A stretch of DNA of 64,000 bases from Pullulanibacillus sp. KACC 23026. GTDB taxonomy: Bacteria; Bacillota; Bacilli; Bacillales; Sporolactobacillaceae. Below are positions 39,597 to 48,276 of this stretch, in pieces. The first letter of the stretch is position 1; the number at the start of each line of letters is the position of its first letter. Position numbers and translations under genes: made by a program. The notes under the pieces are model-generated. The model was not told the DNA's origin and made no database searches. It saw nothing but the letters and a program-made list of their open reading frames with translations. The DNA is taken from NCBI RefSeq assembly GCF_029094525.1, contig NZ_CP119107.1:2914001-2978000 (forward strand), written 5' to 3'.

Positions 39597-39755
39597 ACAA
39601 ATATAGTCATTGTCGGAGTAGGTGTAGCAGCGTTTCAACAATTCGAAGGTGCTAATGCTATCTTCTATTACATTCCTTTGATTGTACAAAAGGCAACTGG
39701 ACATTCAGCTAGTTCTGTATCTGCTTGTAGATGCGACTTTGCCACTCGTCAGTGA
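39597..39755 (+). pseudogene. fragment of a sugar-porter MFS transporter
   Basis: The plus strand reads TNIVIVGVGVAAFQQFEGAN then AIFYYIPLIVQKATGHSASS before losing resemblance and stopping at 39753-39755. This is the FQQFxGxNAIxYY helix of XylE/AraE-type proton symporters. No start or other parts remain. With the kinase fragment next to it, it suggests loss of a pentose uptake and phosphorylation unit. Confidence 0.75.
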
Positions 39756-39767
39756 TCCTAATAATCG

Positions 39768-41069
39768 TTATATGTGTTGTGATGTAATCGTATTTTTTAT
39801 AATTGGACCAGACTGCGCTTCATGAGCCATTTTAGTTCTAAGCGGTCGTAATACTAGAATGGCTAGTAGGGCGGTTAAGATGTCCGCACCCGCGACTAAA
39901 TAAAAAACCGGGATCCAACTTCCGGTTATTGATTCCAAATAGGCGGAAGCAGGACCTCCTAGTAAAGAACCAATACCTTGTGAAATATAAAGGAATCCAT
40001 AGTTCGTAGTGGCATGTTTTGTCCCAAATGTATCGGTAAGAATTGAAGGAAATAAAGAGAAGATTTCCCCCCAACCGAAGAAAACGACACCCGTTAAGAT
40101 AACAAAGGCGATTGGATCATTCCGCAGACCAAGCAGCGCTAGAATGGAAATAGCTTCTAGTGTAAAAGCAATAACCATCGTCAATTCTCGACCAATTCGA
40201 TCCGATATCCAGCCAAAAATAGGTCGTGTCAGTCCATTTGTGAATCTGGAAATCGTTAGAGAAAGCGGTAAGGCGGCCATACCGAACACAAGAGCCTGAC
40301 TTACACCAAAATCATCGGCAAAAGAACTGACTTCAGAAGTGACCATAAGTCCACTTGTTGACATGAGAGCCATCATAATGAAGAGAATCCAGAATATAGG
40401 ACTTTGAAACATTTCACGCGGGCTAAAATTCATCTTATTAGGCATGGGTGTTGGATGGGTTTGATCCACCACTTTGGGCTTGATCATTTCTTGACTAGGC
40501 GGTGTTTTGAGGCCTTGAGCAAAAAGAAAGCCAATGATCCCTTGGATAGCACCGAAAATGAGAAGAGCTGAGACGTATCCGGTTGAATGAATAAGGTTCG
40601 AAATAGGAAAGGTTGTAAAAATAGCGCCGAATCCATATCCGGCCGCAGCCAAACCGGCTGTTAGACCGCGATAGTCTGGGAACCATCTCACCATCAACCC
40701 GATAACCCCGACATAAATAATACCTGTTCCAAATCCCCCCATTACTCCATAAGTAAGATAAAGCATTCCTAAATTATTAATAAAAGCCGTAAAAATCCAA
40801 CTTAAACCAATTAGAATACTTCCAATAGATACGAGAAGTCGAGGACCAAATTTTTCAATGAGATACCCCTGGACAGGCGAGAACCAAGTTTGAATGATAA
40901 TCAATAAAGAGAACGTGAACTGAATGCCCACCAAACCAATACCCAAATGCTGCTGGATGGGTTGAACAAATAACGTCCAAGTATACTGAGGGCTTGAGAT
41001 GGTCATCATCACGACCACCCCGAAAACCAATTGCCACCACCTATTAATTTTCACGTTTTCTTTAGTCAA
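39768..41069 (-). CDS. MFS transporter, oxalate/formate antiporter (OFA) type
   Basis: 433 aa with 12 membrane segments. The N-terminal RWWQLVFGVVVMM and SPQYTWTLFVQPI and the loop YLIEKFGPRLLVSIG are typical of OFA-family carriers, which move small mono- or dicarboxylates. It lies 38 bases after a GntR-family gene on the same strand and is probably regulated by it. The substrate is not known. The first ATG follows GGAGGAGATC. Confidence 0.88.
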   Translation of the reverse strand: MTKENVKINRWWQLVFGVVVMMTISSPQYTWTLFVQPIQQHLGIGLVGIQFTFSLLIIIQTWFSPVQGYLIEKFGPRLLVSIGSILIGLSWIFTAFINNLGMLYLTYGVMGGFGTGIIYVGVIGLMVRWFPDYRGLTAGLAAAGYGFGAIFTTFPISNLIHSTGYVSALLIFGAIQGIIGFLFAQGLKTPPSQEMIKPKVVDQTHPTPMPNKMNFSPREMFQSPIFWILFIMMALMSTSGLMVTSEVSSFADDFGVSQALVFGMAALPLSLTISRFTNGLTRPIFGWISDRIGRELTMVIAFTLEAISILALLGLRNDPIAFVILTGVVFFGWGEIFSLFPSILTDTFGTKHATTNYGFLYISQGIGSLLGGPASAYLESITGSWIPVFYLVAGADILTALLAILVLRPLRTKMAHEAQSGPIIKNTITSQHI

Positions 41070-41107
41070 ATGATCTCCTCCTTTAATTAAGCCAACTTGA
41101 TCAATAC

Positions 41108-41752
41108 TTACTTAGGCATTTCTTGTATAATGGCGTCACATGTAGCGTCGATGTGTTGTTCCAATAAATCTAATAGTCTACTTTCGTTATTATTTTTTAT
41201 ATATTCCAAAATTTTACAATGTTCCTCTTGTGCAATCGATAGGTAATGTTTTGACGTATACATGTTCATATAGACCTCTACTCGCCCCCATAGTTGAGAC
41301 AGCAATTCGAGAAGGGGTTGAGAATCGGAGTAGGAATATAGCTTTAAATGAAAGGTTTTATTCAATTTCCGCCATTCAACATGATTATCTATCTGCTGAT
41401 CCATGTCTTGAAGAAGTTGATCAAAAGAAGCCAAATGGCTGCTACTAATATTGGGGATTAGCCACTCTACAGCTAATTTTTCAAGTCTTTTTCTAATAGA
41501 AAAAATTTCCCTAACATCTTTTTCAGAAAGTTTATTGACGACAATACTTCTTCTTGAGATGGTCACGAATCCTTCCGCTTCCAATTTCATCAAAGCTTCC
41601 CGAATTGGCATGGTACTAACGCCGTAAGTATCTGCTAATTTTCTTATTGTGATTTTTTCTCCCGGCTTTATTTCCCCAATAAGCAATTGATCACGTAATG
41701 ATTCAACTATTTTTTGAGAAATCGTTTGAAAGTCTAAAATTTTACTAGAAAT
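41108..41752 (-). CDS. GntR-family (FCD-type) regulator, apparent ATT start
   Basis: The winged helix includes TIRKLADTYGVSTMPIREAL and an all-helical FCD-type ligand domain follows. A standard start would be TTG at 41686, but the family-typical N-terminus (SSKILDFQTISQKIVESLRD) lies upstream in frame, with no ATG, GTG or TTG between it and the ribosome site. The best start is ATT at 41750-41752, placed correctly after AAGGGGGGGAG. The protein is then 214 aa. ATT may be a rare start that lowers expression, or a mutated ATG. It most likely controls the OFA carrier downstream. Confidence 0.8.
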   Translation of the reverse strand: MSSKILDFQTISQKIVESLRDQLLIGEIKPGEKITIRKLADTYGVSTMPIREALMKLEAEGFVTISRRSIVVNKLSEKDVREIFSIRKRLEKLAVEWLIPNISSSHLASFDQLLQDMDQQIDNHVEWRKLNKTFHLKLYSYSDSQPLLELLSQLWGRVEVYMNMYTSKHYLSIAQEEHCKILEYIKNNNESRLLDLLEQHIDATCDAIIQEMPK

Positions 41753-41944
41753 GGTTTCTCCCCCCCTTAGATGATATTTGTGATCACATATCGTAAGTCT
41801 TGTATTTATAATAGTTAAATAATAAATAGAGAGAAAGTATAGTGTCAGAAAAGCTCACATGGTTTTTCTATAAAAAGACTCCAGATGTGAGGATATGGAA
41901 ATTTCCATTACACCAAACGAGGCCAGTGCGAAGCCCATTTCCTG

Positions 41945-41990
41945 AATCACAAAAAAACACCGCAAAATGATTGCAGTGTTTTTTGTGATT
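41945..41990. terminator. bidirectional terminator after the 3D-domain gene
   Basis: AATCACAAAAAAACAC and GTGTTTTTTGTGATT form a long stem ending 22 bases past the 3D-domain gene stop. Confidence 0.75.
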
Positions 41991-42011
41991 CCTATTCAAT
42001 TAAGTATCCTA

Positions 42012-42593
42012 TTAGTAAACAGTAACCTGGACTTTTTTGACTCCAAATTTAAGGGCCTTTTGTTTAGACGATACAAAGACATCAATTTTATTTCCTTTGA
42101 TAGCTCCGCCAGTATCTGCTGCAACAGCGTCTCCATAGCCTTCTACATGCACTTTACTTCCAAGCGGAATAACCTTAGGATCCACCGCGATTATTTTAGC
42201 ATCCGAATGTTTTTTAAGGTTAAATCCCGTTGTGGTGAGTCCTGTGCAACCTGCACATGAAGCTGTATAAGCTGAAGCCTTGACTGTCAGTTTTTTTGAA
42301 CTAACTTTTGCTGCTTTGCTGCTTTTTTTAGGTTTTGGTGCAGCCTTTTTTGCAGTATGAGTGTCACCCGAAACGTTTAGTTTTAATCCTGGATGGATGA
42401 TGTTACTTTTTAATTTATTCCACTTTTTAAGCTCTGAAACCGTTACATGATGACCCTTCGCAAGACCCCATAAAGTGTCACCCTTATGTACAGTTACAGT
42501 TTTTGTTGCAGCATGAGCTTGAATAAAAGAAGTAACGAAAAGTAGTCCTGAGAGTCCAGCAATAGCAGTCATTTTTTTAAGTTTATTTAGCAT
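42012..42593 (-). CDS. LysM and 3D-domain cell wall protein (YocH-like)
   Basis: 193 aa from the ATG at 42593, which follows GGAGGGGAAAG; an earlier ATG lacks a site. A signal peptide ending in IQAHA is followed by one LysM repeat (VHKGDTLWGLAKGHHVTVSE...), a lysine-rich linker (KKAAPKPKKSSKAAK) and a C-terminal 3D domain (SAYTASCAGCTGLTTTGFNL to KIDVFVSSKQ). 3D proteins are double-psi barrel wall lytic enzymes. It is secreted and binds peptidoglycan. Such genes are often under WalRK-type control, not shown here. Confidence 0.93.
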   Translation of the reverse strand: MLNKLKKMTAIAGLSGLLFVTSFIQAHAATKTVTVHKGDTLWGLAKGHHVTVSELKKWNKLKSNIIHPGLKLNVSGDTHTAKKAAPKPKKSSKAAKVSSKKLTVKASAYTASCAGCTGLTTTGFNLKKHSDAKIIAVDPKVIPLGSKVHVEGYGDAVAADTGGAIKGNKIDVFVSSKQKALKFGVKKVQVTVY

Positions 42594-43061
42594 TCTTTCC
42601 CCTCCATGCTCTTGTTCTATTACTTGTCCTAATCGTAACACGAAAAGTTTCGATAAAAAGAACAGAGGGATGTTAATTCAATTACAAGTATGGCGGATAT
42701 ATTTCTCTAGTATTTCAAAATACTAGAATGCCGTCGAAAGAAAAAGAGAACCCCCTTATTATTACAAGAAGTCCCATCAGTCGGTAAAAATACTCTTATT
42801 TTGTTGAATAAGCTCTGTTAATGAATAGTGTTGATTTTAATTGCTAAATAATTAGGCGAAAATAGCGAGTTTCGGAACACATTTAGATATTATGTTCCGT
42901 AACGTGAGCTTACACAGGTCATTTATTCTTGATTAATTCGGAACTGGCGGAGTCTGCGAATCGCGATCTTATTTTCAAAAATAGACCATCGACTAGACCA
43001 TAAAGGCTTTATCGATGGTCTGAAACGCTCTCCAATCTAGAGATCATTATTTTTTAAACAA
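42594..43061. other. intergenic region with a hairpin, no supported gene
   Basis: It contains a hairpin at 42985-43022 (AGACCATCGA and TCGATGGTCT), just downstream of the mini-protein gene on the minus strand, likely its terminator. Phrases such as GAAAATAGCGAGTTTCGGAAC hint at another dispersed repeat. No gene is supported. Confidence 0.5.
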
Positions 43062-43139
43062 TTACAATTGGTAACCGAAAGAAGCACCAACGATAATTAA
43101 AAGAATGATTAAAACCACAATCAACGCAAATCCACCCAA
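43062..43139 (-). CDS. YjcZ-family mini-protein, 25 aa, TTG start
   Basis: The frame from TTG at 43139 reads MGGFALIVVLIILLIIVGAS and ends FGYQL. This is the single-helix GFALIVVLFILLIIVGAAF pattern of the YjcZ/YrzO-like sporulation-associated mini-proteins. GGAGGGG stands 6 bases before the TTG. It is shorter than most members because the usual glycine/tyrosine-rich leader is missing. Confidence 0.75.
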   Translation of the reverse strand: MGGFALIVVLIILLIIVGASFGYQL

Positions 43140-43325
43140 CGTACTCCCCTCCTCTGAACATGAAATAATATATACGCCCAATTAAGGTTTGGTACTTAGT
43201 CTTATTTATTTTCCTTAAATTTACAGAAGTTTTAGAAGAATGGACCTATATGATGGAGTTTAATTGGGACTCAGATGTCCGTTCGCAAATGGCTTTGTTC
43301 ACCATTTTCCCCTGGGACGTTGGTG

Positions 43326-44017
43326 GCCCCATCACACACTTCTGGCTCCACTCATGCCTCGGTTTTGTGTGTTGGAGCCACCATCACACACTTTTGGCTC
43401 CACTCACGCCTCGGTTTTGTGTGTTGGAGCCTTCATCACACGCTTTTGGTTCCACTCACCCCATATTTTTGTGTGTTGGAGCCTTCATCACACACTTTTG
43501 GCTCCACTCATGCCTTGTTTTTGTGTATTGGAGCCTTCATCTCACACTTCTGGCTCCACTCATGCCTTATTTTTGTGTGTTGGAGCCCTCATCACACATT
43601 GGAGGCTCCACTCACGCCTCGGTTTTGTGTATTGGAGCCCTCATCACACACTTCTGGCTCCACTCACCCCTTATTTTTGTGTATTGGAGCCCTCATCACA
43701 CACTGGAGGCTCCACTCACGCCTTATTTTTGTGTGTTGGAGCCCTCATCACACACTGGAGGCTCCACTCACGCCTTATTTTTGTGTGTTGGAGCCTCCAT
43801 CACACACTTTTGGCTCCACTCACGCCTCGGTTTTGTGTGTTGGAGCCTTCATCACACACTGAGGGCTCCACTCACGCCTTATTTTTGTGTGTTGGAGCTC
43901 TCATCACACACTGAGGGCTCCACTCACCCCTTATTTTTGTGTATTGGAGCCCTCATCACACACTAGGGGCTCCACTCACGCCTTATTTTTGTGTGTTGGA
44001 GCCCCTCATCACACACT
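43326..44017. repeat. 52-bp tandem array, 13 copies, unrelated in sequence to the first
   Basis: The phrase GGCTCCACTCA (once GGTTCCACTCA) starts at 43344 and recurs every 52 bases without exception to 43968. Each unit pairs GGCTCCA with TGGAGCC about 22-29 bases later and also contains CACACA/TGTGTG complementarity. Variation between units is in the loop (TCGG or TTAT, GTGTGT or GTGTAT) and linker (CTTTT, CTGGA, CTGAG). No stop codon occurs in any forward frame of the unit, so frames stay open in all three phases by chance. There is no ribosome site. Confidence 0.95.
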
Positions 44018-44140
44018 TAAAATTATGGTGTTCCCCTCCACTCAAAAGTGAAGGAAAACATTGACAATGGTTCATTGGAATAGCAAGTGAGGCGCTAGTT
44101 CAAAATAACTTTGAGTTTTTAAATTCGAAAAAGAATTTAG

Positions 44141-45640
44141 GTGAGGCGATTGGGTGACGATGTAAAAAAACGAATTGGACAACGAAAAAGAAACGATAAA
44201 AAACTTAAAAAAGATGACATCACCATTGTCGATGCAGATGCTGCCAAAAAAGCGGTGGTGGCGACAGCCCTTGGCAATGCCATGGAGTGGTTTGATTTTG
44301 GCATCTATTCTTATTTGGCCGTGACGATCGGAAAAGTATTTTTTTCAGGCGCACCTGCCCAGCTCCAAATTGTTTTTTCGTTTGCTACTTTTGCGGTAGC
44401 TTTTCTCGTTCGTCCTATTGGCGGGATGTTTTTTGGGATGCTCGGCGATAAGTATGGACGAAAAAAGGTATTAACCATCACATTGTCGTTAATGGCTTTT
44501 GCTACTTTATGTATGGGTTTAATACCGAGTTACGCATCAATTGGAAATCTGGCGCCTATCCTGCTACTTGTAGCCAGGTTGATTCAAGGATTTTCTACAG
44601 GCGGGGAATATTCGGGTGCCATGACGTTCATCGTCGAATCTTCACCCGATAAAAAGAGAGGTTTTCTATCAAGTGGCTTAGAAGTCGGAACATTAGTTGG
44701 CTATATTTTTGGCTCGGGGATTGTTACGATTCTAAGTTATATACTTGGCCAGGATCAAATGCTGAATTGGGGATGGCGTATTCCCTTTTTTATTGCGGCT
44801 CCGATCGGACTCATTGGTCTCTATTTGAGAAATCACTTAGAGGAGTCCCCTGTTTTTGAGGCCATGAATGAAAAGAAATCAGAAGAACCTGAACAAGGCT
44901 TAATAAAAAAAGTGCTGGCTTATCATTGGCCTCAGCTTCTAAAAGGGGCTGTTTTAGTCTTATTTTTTAATGTGGTCGATTATATGTTGCTATCGTATAT
45001 GCCATCTTATATGAATGTTGTCTTGGGTTATGGACAAACCAAGGGACTTTTATTAATTCTGATTGTCATGTTTATCATGATTCCAATTGTTTTAACGATG
45101 GGCTATTTCAGTGATCGGATTGGAAATAAACGAATTATTCTAGGCGGATTGATTGGGTTAATCCTTCTCTCGATCCCTTCATTAAAAATGATCGAGAGCG
45201 GCTCAAATTTGATGGTCTTTTTGGGCCTGATGATATTAGCTATTCTTTTGGCTACCTTTGAAGCAACAATGCCGTCTCAGCTGCCTTCCTTGTTTTTTAC
45301 ACAAGTCAGATACGTGGCACTGGCTATTACATTTAATATTTCCGTTTCCTTATTCGGTGGAACAACTCCACTGTTTACGGCGTGGCTAATAAAAGTAACA
45401 GGAAACAAGATGATTCCAGCTTATTACATGATGGCTGCTTGTCTCATCGGCTTTGTCACCATGCTGTTTGTAAAAGAAACGACTGGAAAATCACTGCGGG
45501 GTTCAGCCCCAGCAGTCGAGGAAAAACACGAGGCAATGGATATTTTAGAGACTCTCGAGGATCCAGACAAGGACTTATGGTGGAAAGAAGAAGGCAAATC
45601 AATTGTAGAAAAAATGTCTGACTCCGAAAAAGATAACTAA
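44141..45640 (+). CDS. MFS metabolite:proton symporter (MHS family, ProP-like)
   Basis: 499 aa, 12 membrane segments, long basic N-terminal and acidic C-terminal cytosolic tails. The family signature reads ATALGNAMEWFDFGIYSYLA and then GMLGDKYGRKKVL; ARLIQGFSTGGEYSGAMTF is also typical. MHS carriers move betaine, proline, citrate, dicarboxylates or shikimate, and the substrate cannot be told here. The frame opens with GTG at 44141; a TTG at 44150 preceded by AGGTGAG is an alternative start. It stands alone, between the 52-bp array and a terminator. Confidence 0.88.
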   Translation: MRRLGDDVKKRIGQRKRNDKKLKKDDITIVDADAAKKAVVATALGNAMEWFDFGIYSYLAVTIGKVFFSGAPAQLQIVFSFATFAVAFLVRPIGGMFFGMLGDKYGRKKVLTITLSLMAFATLCMGLIPSYASIGNLAPILLLVARLIQGFSTGGEYSGAMTFIVESSPDKKRGFLSSGLEVGTLVGYIFGSGIVTILSYILGQDQMLNWGWRIPFFIAAPIGLIGLYLRNHLEESPVFEAMNEKKSEEPEQGLIKKVLAYHWPQLLKGAVLVLFFNVVDYMLLSYMPSYMNVVLGYGQTKGLLLILIVMFIMIPIVLTMGYFSDRIGNKRIILGGLIGLILLSIPSLKMIESGSNLMVFLGLMILAILLATFEATMPSQLPSLFFTQVRYVALAITFNISVSLFGGTTPLFTAWLIKVTGNKMIPAYYMMAACLIGFVTMLFVKETTGKSLRGSAPAVEEKHEAMDILETLEDPDKDLWWKEEGKSIVEKMSDSEKDN

Positions 45641-45647
45641 TTTAATT

Positions 45648-45688
45648 GAAAAAGTCGTGAGTATCCCATTATGCTCACGACTTTTTCT
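45648..45688. terminator. bidirectional terminator between the MHS carrier and brnQ
   Basis: GAAAAAGTCGTGAG and CTCACGACTTTTTC form a 14-bp perfect stem between convergent genes. Confidence 0.88.
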
Positions 45689-45696
45689 TAAACGGT

Positions 45697-47025
45697 TTAT
45701 GAAGCTTTTTTCAGCCTCTCCCTTTCACTTGCAGGTCGAAATTTTTCTAAAATAAGCCCCACAAGTAATCCCACAACTGCAGGAATGACCCAGTCTAGAC
45801 CAACTGATGCAAGCGGCAGTCTGCCAAGCAGAGCATCAATAGGGCTCCATTTTAGGTCGAATGCTTTCAAACCATCCAGCACACTAACAATACCAGTTAG
45901 AAGCATGGCGCAAGCATAGACCTTTTGGGCACCTCCGAAGTAACGATGAAAGATCGACAGGACGACCAGAACAATCGTTAACGGGTAAGCCATATCCAAG
46001 AATGGAACAGAAATGGTAATAATTTGATTCAATCCAAGGTTCGCGATTAGCAAACTTCCCAACGTTATAACAGTGACAATCAATCGGTAGCTTAATTTCG
46101 GAGCGATTTTCGAAAAATACTCCCCGCAGGCGATCGTTAACCCGACACAGGTAGTAAAACAAGCGAGTGTAAAAATAAAACCTAGCAAGATTTTCCCGGC
46201 CGTTCCTAAAAGCAGAGTAGAAGCAGTGGACAAAAGAGCCGTTCCATTGTCGAAGGAACCGTAGCCACCCATTTTGGCTCCAAGAAGTCCGATGATGACA
46301 TAGACGAGCGCTAACGCAGAACCCGCAACGAGTGCCGCTTTGATCGTAGATGCTATTAATTGTTTTTTCTCACTAACACCCTTTTGCTTAATAGTCGTTA
46401 AAATAACAATTCCAAATGCAAGAGCCGCTAACGCATCCATTGTCGAATACCCATCAATAAATCCTTTAAATAATGAAGCGGTATGATAGTTGGCCGTTGG
46501 TGCATTAAATGGCTTGTGTAATTTAACAAACCCTGTCACACAAAGAACAACAATCGATAATAATAAGGTTGGCGTAATGAAACGACCCATATAATCCACC
46601 ATTTTTGTTGGGTTTAAGCTTAACAGATAGACTAATAAAAAGAAAACAACGGTAAAGCCAAATAAAATAAGGGATGAATTCACAGAGGAACCGACAAACG
46701 GCTTGATCCCCATCTCAAATGCCACATTCGCATTTCTTGGAATCCCAAAGAATGGTCCAATCGACAAATAAACAATAATAGTAAAAATAGTCCCAAACCA
46801 CGGATGAACTCTATTTCCAAGGGAATTGGCCCCATCTTTAACAAGTGAAATCGCCACGATCACTAAAAGAGGTAACCCAACACCCGTTATAATAAATCCA
46901 ATAATAGCTGGCCAAAAAGAGGTTCCTGCTCCTATTCCGAGGAACGGAGGAAAAATTAAATTACCCGCTCCGAAAAACATTGAAAATAACATCAACCCTA
47001 CAAAAAACGTTTCTTTTCTTTTCAT
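45697..47025 (-). CDS. brnQ: branched-chain amino acid:cation symporter
   Basis: 442 aa with 12 membrane segments. It opens with the family-specific FFVGLMLFSMFFGAGNLIFPPFLG and keeps the later FGIPRNANVAFEMG and LAALAFGIVILTTI segments (BrnQ/LIV-II family). It takes up isoleucine, leucine and valine with sodium or protons. A T-box leader directly upstream controls it, so expression rises when the cognate tRNA is uncharged. An AAGGAGAC ribosome site precedes the ATG. Confidence 0.95.
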   Translation of the reverse strand: MKRKETFFVGLMLFSMFFGAGNLIFPPFLGIGAGTSFWPAIIGFIITGVGLPLLVIVAISLVKDGANSLGNRVHPWFGTIFTIIVYLSIGPFFGIPRNANVAFEMGIKPFVGSSVNSSLILFGFTVVFFLLVYLLSLNPTKMVDYMGRFITPTLLLSIVVLCVTGFVKLHKPFNAPTANYHTASLFKGFIDGYSTMDALAALAFGIVILTTIKQKGVSEKKQLIASTIKAALVAGSALALVYVIIGLLGAKMGGYGSFDNGTALLSTASTLLLGTAGKILLGFIFTLACFTTCVGLTIACGEYFSKIAPKLSYRLIVTVITLGSLLIANLGLNQIITISVPFLDMAYPLTIVLVVLSIFHRYFGGAQKVYACAMLLTGIVSVLDGLKAFDLKWSPIDALLGRLPLASVGLDWVIPAVVGLLVGLILEKFRPASERERLKKAS

Positions 47026-47059
47026 TCTTGAGGTCTCCTTCTTGTTGTTTTAAGACAAA

Positions 47060-47310
47060 ATAAAAAACCCACCCCTGTTATTAGGGACGAGCTTACTCGC
47101 GTTACCACCCTACTTCCGCAAATCATGCAAAAAAACTTGCGGCTCTCGATCAACGTACCATCATCATACGCGTCCCATAGTAACGGCGGGCATTCCGGTA
47201 GGAGATGATTTTCACTCGCGTCTTGAACACCTGCTTCCACCAATCGCAGGCTCTCTAAAGTCCAAAAATAACCAACTACTCTTCTCATCATCGATTTTGT
47301 CTTTTCTAAA
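47060..47310 (-). ncRNA. T-box leader of brnQ
   Basis: On the minus strand the conserved T-box AGGGTGGTAACGCG is at 47098-47111, followed by the terminator (CGTCCCTAATAACAGGGG then GGTTTTTTATT). Upstream, stem I is seen with GATGAT at its base pairing ATCATC on the other side, and the apical AGAGAGCCTGCGATTGG segment. The specifier cannot be fixed by eye. AUC (Ile) lies in the right region (GAAAATCATC), which fits a BrnQ target. Confidence 0.9.
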
Positions 47311-47364
47311 AAATTCAATAAAACTATTATATAATTTATAAATCCATTTGCAAGTGTTTTTTCT

Positions 47365-47392
47365 GAAACGCGGGGACGGTTCTCGCGTTTCA
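47365..47392. repeat. 28-bp REP-like palindrome upstream of the T-box leader
   Basis: Identical to the elements at 10637-10664 and 22776-22803. It sits about 55 bases upstream of the T-box leader, near where the brnQ promoter should be. Confidence 0.82.
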
Positions 47393-47436
47393 ACGGGTTG
47401 TACACTCTTATTGCCCTGCCAATACGCTCCCTCTGT

Positions 47437-47706
47437 TTATCGCACTCTGTATAAATAACTATGCAGATCAGGTTGAGTAATGTGCATAAGCCAATCCGCA
47501 GATATCGCAGGCTCATGATTAATTTGGATGACGACTTCCTTCTGGTCCAAAACATCAATAGGCCGCTTTGTGACAAGTTCAATCGTCTTTACCTCTTCCC
47601 CTCTAAAATCGTCACAATAAATTTCCTTTTTATACTCAAGAATCTTGACTGAGTGATGATTCACCTTTATCTTAAATTGTTTTCCCTTTTTTCTAAAACT
47701 AAACAA
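47437..47706 (-). CDS. small hypothetical protein, 89 aa
   Basis: From the TTG at 47706, placed well after GGAGGTT, the frame reads FSFRKKGKQFKIKVNHHSVK and continues to VIQINHEPAISADWLMH. It is basic at the N-terminus and beta-rich. I do not recognise a family. The ribosome site is the main support. Confidence 0.42.
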   Translation of the reverse strand: MFSFRKKGKQFKIKVNHHSVKILEYKKEIYCDDFRGEEVKTIELVTKRPIDVLDQKEVVIQINHEPAISADWLMHITQPDLHSYLYRVR

Positions 47707-47904
47707 ACAGATAACCTCCACGAAAACAGCAACTTATCTTATTTACTATTATGAACTTATGGTAAATCAATGCATGCCGATATGCAAAATCCCCCACCAT
47801 CTTGAAGGATAAAAATTAAAAACAACGTGATGAAAATCCCTCCCATTGTTAGACACCAACTAACAATTAGAGATGCCTTTCATTTTAAAATAACAAAAAA
47901 CAAA

Positions 47905-48197
47905 GAGACTGGGACAGAAGTAGTTTACGAATAAAAAAACCGAACTTATTCACACCTTTTAATGTGATGGGTTCGGTTTTTCATTTATAAGTTAAGTCAG
48001 TTATGAAAACGCTCCGTCAAAATACGTCGCTTTCTGCAAGCACGGCCTCAGCTCCTCAGCAAGGAATACGCTTGCTTTCGGGGTCTCGGACACGTTCTGT
48101 TCCTGCAGGAGTCTCTGCGCTTCCTATTTGTTTCTTTACTTATAAACATTTAGTGTTCGGAATTTAAGCCAGTTATTTTAGCTTTGTCCCAGCCTCC
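47905..48197. repeat. inverted-end dispersed element of about 290 bp
   Basis: The ends GAGACTGGGACAGAAG (47905-) and GCTTTGTCCCAGCCTC (-48196) are near-complementary. Inside lie a strong hairpin (AAAACCGAACTTATTCACA with GATGGGTTCGGTTTTT, 47936-47981) and a C/T-rich segment (GGGGTCTCGGACACGTTCTG). Elements framed by GAGxCTGGGACA and TGTCCCAGxCTC are common in Bacilli. It has no gene. The inner hairpin could serve as a terminator. Confidence 0.65.
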
Positions 48198-48276
48198 TTG
48201 GCCAAACTTTTTAATTTGCTTTTCATGTGATTAGTTGGATTAGTTTCATTAATTATACTATCTCAAGACTAAGTGC

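Noticed and set aside
43250-43966. Repetitive protein gene of about 238 codons
   Set aside because: Three overlapping frames are all open because the 52-bp unit lacks stops in every phase. No ribosome site or known start supports any of them.
47022-47582. Minus-strand gene of 186 aa
   Set aside because: It runs through the T-box leader and the REP-like palindrome, both of which explain the sequence as RNA and repeat.
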